Origin: Clostridia bacterium
GTDB lineage: Bacteria > Bacillota > Clostridia > Christensenellales > Aristaeellaceae
DNA length: 32,775 nt
Assembly (NCBI GenBank): GCA_016295665.1
Contig: JAEDKS010000002.1
Coordinates: 1 to 32,775, forward strand
Reading direction: 5' to 3'
Part shown: positions 31,055-32,775 of the stretch, one piece after another
How positions within the stretch are numbered: position 1 is the first letter of the stretch
How the letters are laid out: the number at the start of each line of letters is the position of its first letter
Notes under the pieces: generated by a model
The model's input: the letters and a program-made list of their open reading frames with translations, nothing else
Databases searched by the model: none
Told to the model about the DNA's origin: nothing
Made by a program: the position numbers and the translations under genes

Positions 31055-31267
31055 TCAGATCATGATGCGCATGGCCATGGATTTGTCCAGGGCGACCCGG
31101 CTTTCCTTGACGGACAGAATCATGTTGCCGCCCAGCTCACTGACAACGGTGACCATCTCACCGACCACAAAGCCCAGCTCCGCCAGATGCTGGCGCACCT
31201 CGTCCCGCCCGGTGATCTTCCGGATGGTGACCGTATCGCCCACGGCGGTCATTCCCAGGGGCATCAT
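31055..31267 (-). CDS. feoA: FeoA-type SH3-like protein (first copy)
   Basis: A 70-residue FeoA-family protein: PLGMTAVGDTVTIRKITG, then VRQHLAELGFVVGEMVTVVSELGGNMILSVKESRVALDKSMAMRIMI. It is shorter and more divergent than the second copy and lacks its PLGDPLELNVRGYELSVRK segment, having NMILSVKESRVALDK instead. Two adjacent FeoA proteins before FeoB are common in Clostridia and may form a hetero-pair. AGGAGG lies six bases before the ATG at 31267. A second ATG at 31264 is equally possible. It is the first gene of the feo operon. Confidence 0.92.
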   Translation of the reverse strand: MMPLGMTAVGDTVTIRKITGRDEVRQHLAELGFVVGEMVTVVSELGGNMILSVKESRVALDKSMAMRIMI

Positions 31268-31343
31268 GGCTGGCCTCCTCTCCGCACCGGAAGGCTCCGG
31301 TGGTTCATGGGGTATAGAGGTTAGACGTCTCTATCCATTTGGC

Positions 31344-31372
31344 AGTTTATCATATCTAACTCTCCGCGTCAA
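31344..31372 (-). promoter_or_regulatory. feo operon promoter with overlapping candidate operator
   Basis: On the minus strand: -35 TTGACG (31367-31372), a 17-base spacer and -10 TAAACT (31344-31349). The 18-bp imperfect inverted repeat AGTTAGATATGATAAACT (31344-31361) covers the spacer and the -10, a good place for a repressor. A further inverted repeat (ATAGAG/CTCTAT) lies in the leader at about 31313-31334. Iron control is expected from the genes; the regulator is not identified. Confidence 0.6.
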
Positions 31373-31416
31373 GGGGGAAGCTGAAGATTTTGTGAAAAAA
31401 TTCGCAGCCTGCGGGC

Positions 31417-31456
31417 AAAAAAGCGCCGGACGCCCCGGGTGAGGGGAGCGTCCGGC
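31417..31456 (-). terminator. Terminator after metQ
   Basis: On the minus strand GCCGGACGC (31448-31456) pairs with GCGTCCGGC (31425-31433), with an inner CCCC/GGGG pairing, followed by a run of six T (31417-31422 as A on the plus strand). Confidence 0.9.
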
Positions 31457-31501
31457 GGGATGCGCGGGGCTGGGGAGGGGCAAAGCAGCCCCCGGGGCCG
31501 C

Positions 31502-32311
31502 TTACTGCAGTTCCTCGGGCACCCACCACAGGCCGTCGTTGTTCTCGGCGAGGTAGGCCTTGAACTCCTCGGAGTGGTAGGCCGCGACGATGGCCTGCGC
31601 CCAGTCGGTGTTGGCGTTCTCGGCCTTGACGGTCACCTGCAGCACCAGGTGCTCCAGCACGTCCTCATTCGCCAGGGCGGTGGAGGCGTCGATGCCGGCG
31701 TTGTAGACCACGGAGCCGGTGATGGCAACGTAGTCATAGTCCTGAATGGCGGCGGGGATGGTCAGGCTCTTCTGCTCAATGAGCTCGAGGTTGTAGGGGT
31801 TCTCCACCACGTCATCCACGGTCACGGAGGACACCTCGACGCTCTCGTCCAGCTTGATCCAGCCGATCTTCTGTAGCATCAGCAGGCAGCGGGCGGTGTT
31901 GGAGGCATCGTTGGGGATGGCGACGGTCATGCCCTCGCCGATCTCGTCCAGCGTGGCGTGATTGACGGAGTACACACCGGCGGGCACCGTGGGAATCGGG
32001 GAGATGCAGACCAGATCACCGCCCTGCGCCGCGTTGAAGTTGGCGGCATAGGCGCTGTGCTGCTCCACGTTCACGTCCACCTCGCCGCTGTTCAGCAGCT
32101 GGTCGGCGATGAGCAGCTCGGAGGTCTCAACCACGGTCAGGGTGTAGCCCTGGGCCTCCAGAATCGGGACGATGGCGGCCTCGAACAGCTCGGTGTAGGG
32201 GCCCTGGGACTTGGAGTAGAGGATTTCGGTCTTGCCGGTCTCCTCCGCCAGGGTGGCGAAGGACACGGTCAGCAGGGACAGGGCCAGCAGCAGGGCAAAG
32301 AGCTTTTTCAT
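31502..32311 (-). CDS. metQ: MetQ/NlpA-family methionine-binding protein, secreted without lipobox
   Basis: A 269-residue substrate-binding protein of the methionine ABC importer family. The signal peptide covers about residues 1-22 and ends ATLAEE; there is no Cys at a lipobox position, unlike most MetQ/NlpA lipoproteins. Family segments are visible: NSGEVDVNVEQHSAYAANFN in place of the usual DANxFQHxPYL, then VAIPNDASNTARCLLMLQKIGWIKL, and YDYVAITGSVVYNAG. D- or L-methionine is the usual ligand, but related peptides are possible. It follows the metI permease gene by about 100 bases in the same direction. AAGGAAGG lies before the ATG. The gene ends at a strong terminator. Confidence 0.92.
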   Translation of the reverse strand: MKKLFALLLALSLLTVSFATLAEETGKTEILYSKSQGPYTELFEAAIVPILEAQGYTLTVVETSELLIADQLLNSGEVDVNVEQHSAYAANFNAAQGGDLVCISPIPTVPAGVYSVNHATLDEIGEGMTVAIPNDASNTARCLLMLQKIGWIKLDESVEVSSVTVDDVVENPYNLELIEQKSLTIPAAIQDYDYVAITGSVVYNAGIDASTALANEDVLEHLVLQVTVKAENANTDWAQAIVAAYHSEEFKAYLAENNDGLWWVPEELQ

Positions 32312-32410
32312 GGGAATTCCTTCCTTTCCTGATGTCGTATGGTGATGGATGGTGTTGTCCGGGCTTTGTATATCAATCCCTCTCCGGAAAAGGGACGGAT
32401 ACCGCTTGTG

Positions 32411-32775
32411 TCACCGGTGCTCCCGCAGGCGGCGGGAGAGCCGGTTGCCGATGAACTGCAGCAGCTGCACGAACAGGATGAGCAGGATGACGGTCAGAAT
32501 CATCAGGGGCGTGTTCATCTTCTCGTAGCCGTAGGTCAGGGCCAGGTCGCCCACGCCGCCACCGCCCACATAGCCCGCCATGGCAGAGGCGCCCAGCAGG
32601 CCGATGGCGCCGGTGGTCAGCGCCAGCACCATGGAGCCCAGCGCCTCGGGCAGCAGGAAGTAGCGGATGATCTGCAGCACGGAGCCGCCCATGGCCTGCC
32701 CGGCCTCCAGGATGCCGGGGCTGACCTCCAGCAGGCTGTTTTCCAGCAGCCGCGCCAGGTAGGGGCTGATGTAGA
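32411..32775 (-). CDS. metI: Methionine ABC importer permease MetI, C-terminal part
   Basis: The reading frame enters from the right edge; about 120 codons to the stop at 32411 are visible, without the start. The visible part begins YISPYLARLLENSLLEVSPGILEAGQAMG and continues with VLQIIRYFLLPEALGSM, the EAA-type loop that contacts the MetN ATPase. Two or three membrane helices follow, with the Gly-rich AMAGYVGGGGVGDLAL characteristic of MetI. MetN should lie outside the window to the right. Confidence 0.92.
   Translation of the reverse strand, partial: YISPYLARLLENSLLEVSPGILEAGQAMGGSVLQIIRYFLLPEALGSMVLALTTGAIGLLGASAMAGYVGGGGVGDLALTYGYEKMNTPLMILTVILLILFVQLLQFIGNRLSRRLREHR

Noticed and set aside
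32312..32410. Possible SAM riboswitch or terminator between metI and metQ
   Set aside because: Too short and without SAM-riboswitch motifs; such an element would lie before metN or metI, outside the window. No T-tract hairpin is seen.

Overview
The window is about 32.8 kb of a GC-rich bacterial chromosome. It most likely comes from a high-GC member of the Clostridia (Bacillota), such as an uncultured gut lineage. I infer this from strong AGGAGG ribosome sites, sigma-A-type promoters, a CwlD-type amidase, a pstSCAB-phoU-phoPR cluster, a MutS2-family protein, an ECF-type S component, and a feoA-feoA-feoB locus with a small FeoB-associated Cys-rich protein. I see no phage genes, insertion sequences or CRISPR arrays. 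The gene content is mostly housekeeping and nutrient acquisition, with some unusual protein architectures and well-resolved regulatory sites.

Layout. Positions 1-4245 (minus strand) hold a partial membrane Fe-S protein and a heterodimeric ABC exporter pair. Positions 4246-4798 are a gene-free, locally AT-richer stretch with a tight cluster of DnaA-box sequences; genes point away from it on both sides, so it is a candidate replication origin or DnaA-binding locus. From 4799 to 16877 everything is on the plus strand: a CwlD-like amidase; a MarR regulator with a His-rich tail and two perfect palindromic operators, followed by a second ABC exporter pair; an 86-residue orphan; and the phosphate regulon pstS / pstC-pstA-pstB-phoU-phoP-phoR. 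pstS and pstC each have their own Pho-box promoter with the same geometry, and PstS appears to be circularly permuted.

From 16930 to the end all protein genes are on the minus strand. They are: a MutS2-like ATPase without an Smr domain; an apparent operon DUF6273-like protein / PIG-L-NAGPA fusion / murA / J-domain TPR protein (promoter at 23928-23956, terminator at 19113-19146); an unknown 136-residue protein; an unknown protein with cstA; an ECF S component with a hairpin leader; the feo iron locus; and the start of a methionine importer (metQ, partial metI). The only RNA gene found is tRNA-Leu(CAA), on the plus strand at 27300-27382.

How the parts work together. PhoPR would sense phosphate limitation and activate the two Pho-box promoters, giving PstS and the PstCAB importer, with PhoU as the negative link. 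The MarR protein probably represses its own operon, because its palindromes overlap the -35 element and the transcription start. The murA operon joins cytosolic UDP-GlcNAc use to two secreted envelope-type proteins, one of which combines a GlcNAc-deacetylase-type and a phosphodiester-glycosidase-type domain. The feo genes share an 18-bp inverted-repeat candidate operator. All functional statements come from sequence motifs read by eye; no database search was possible.
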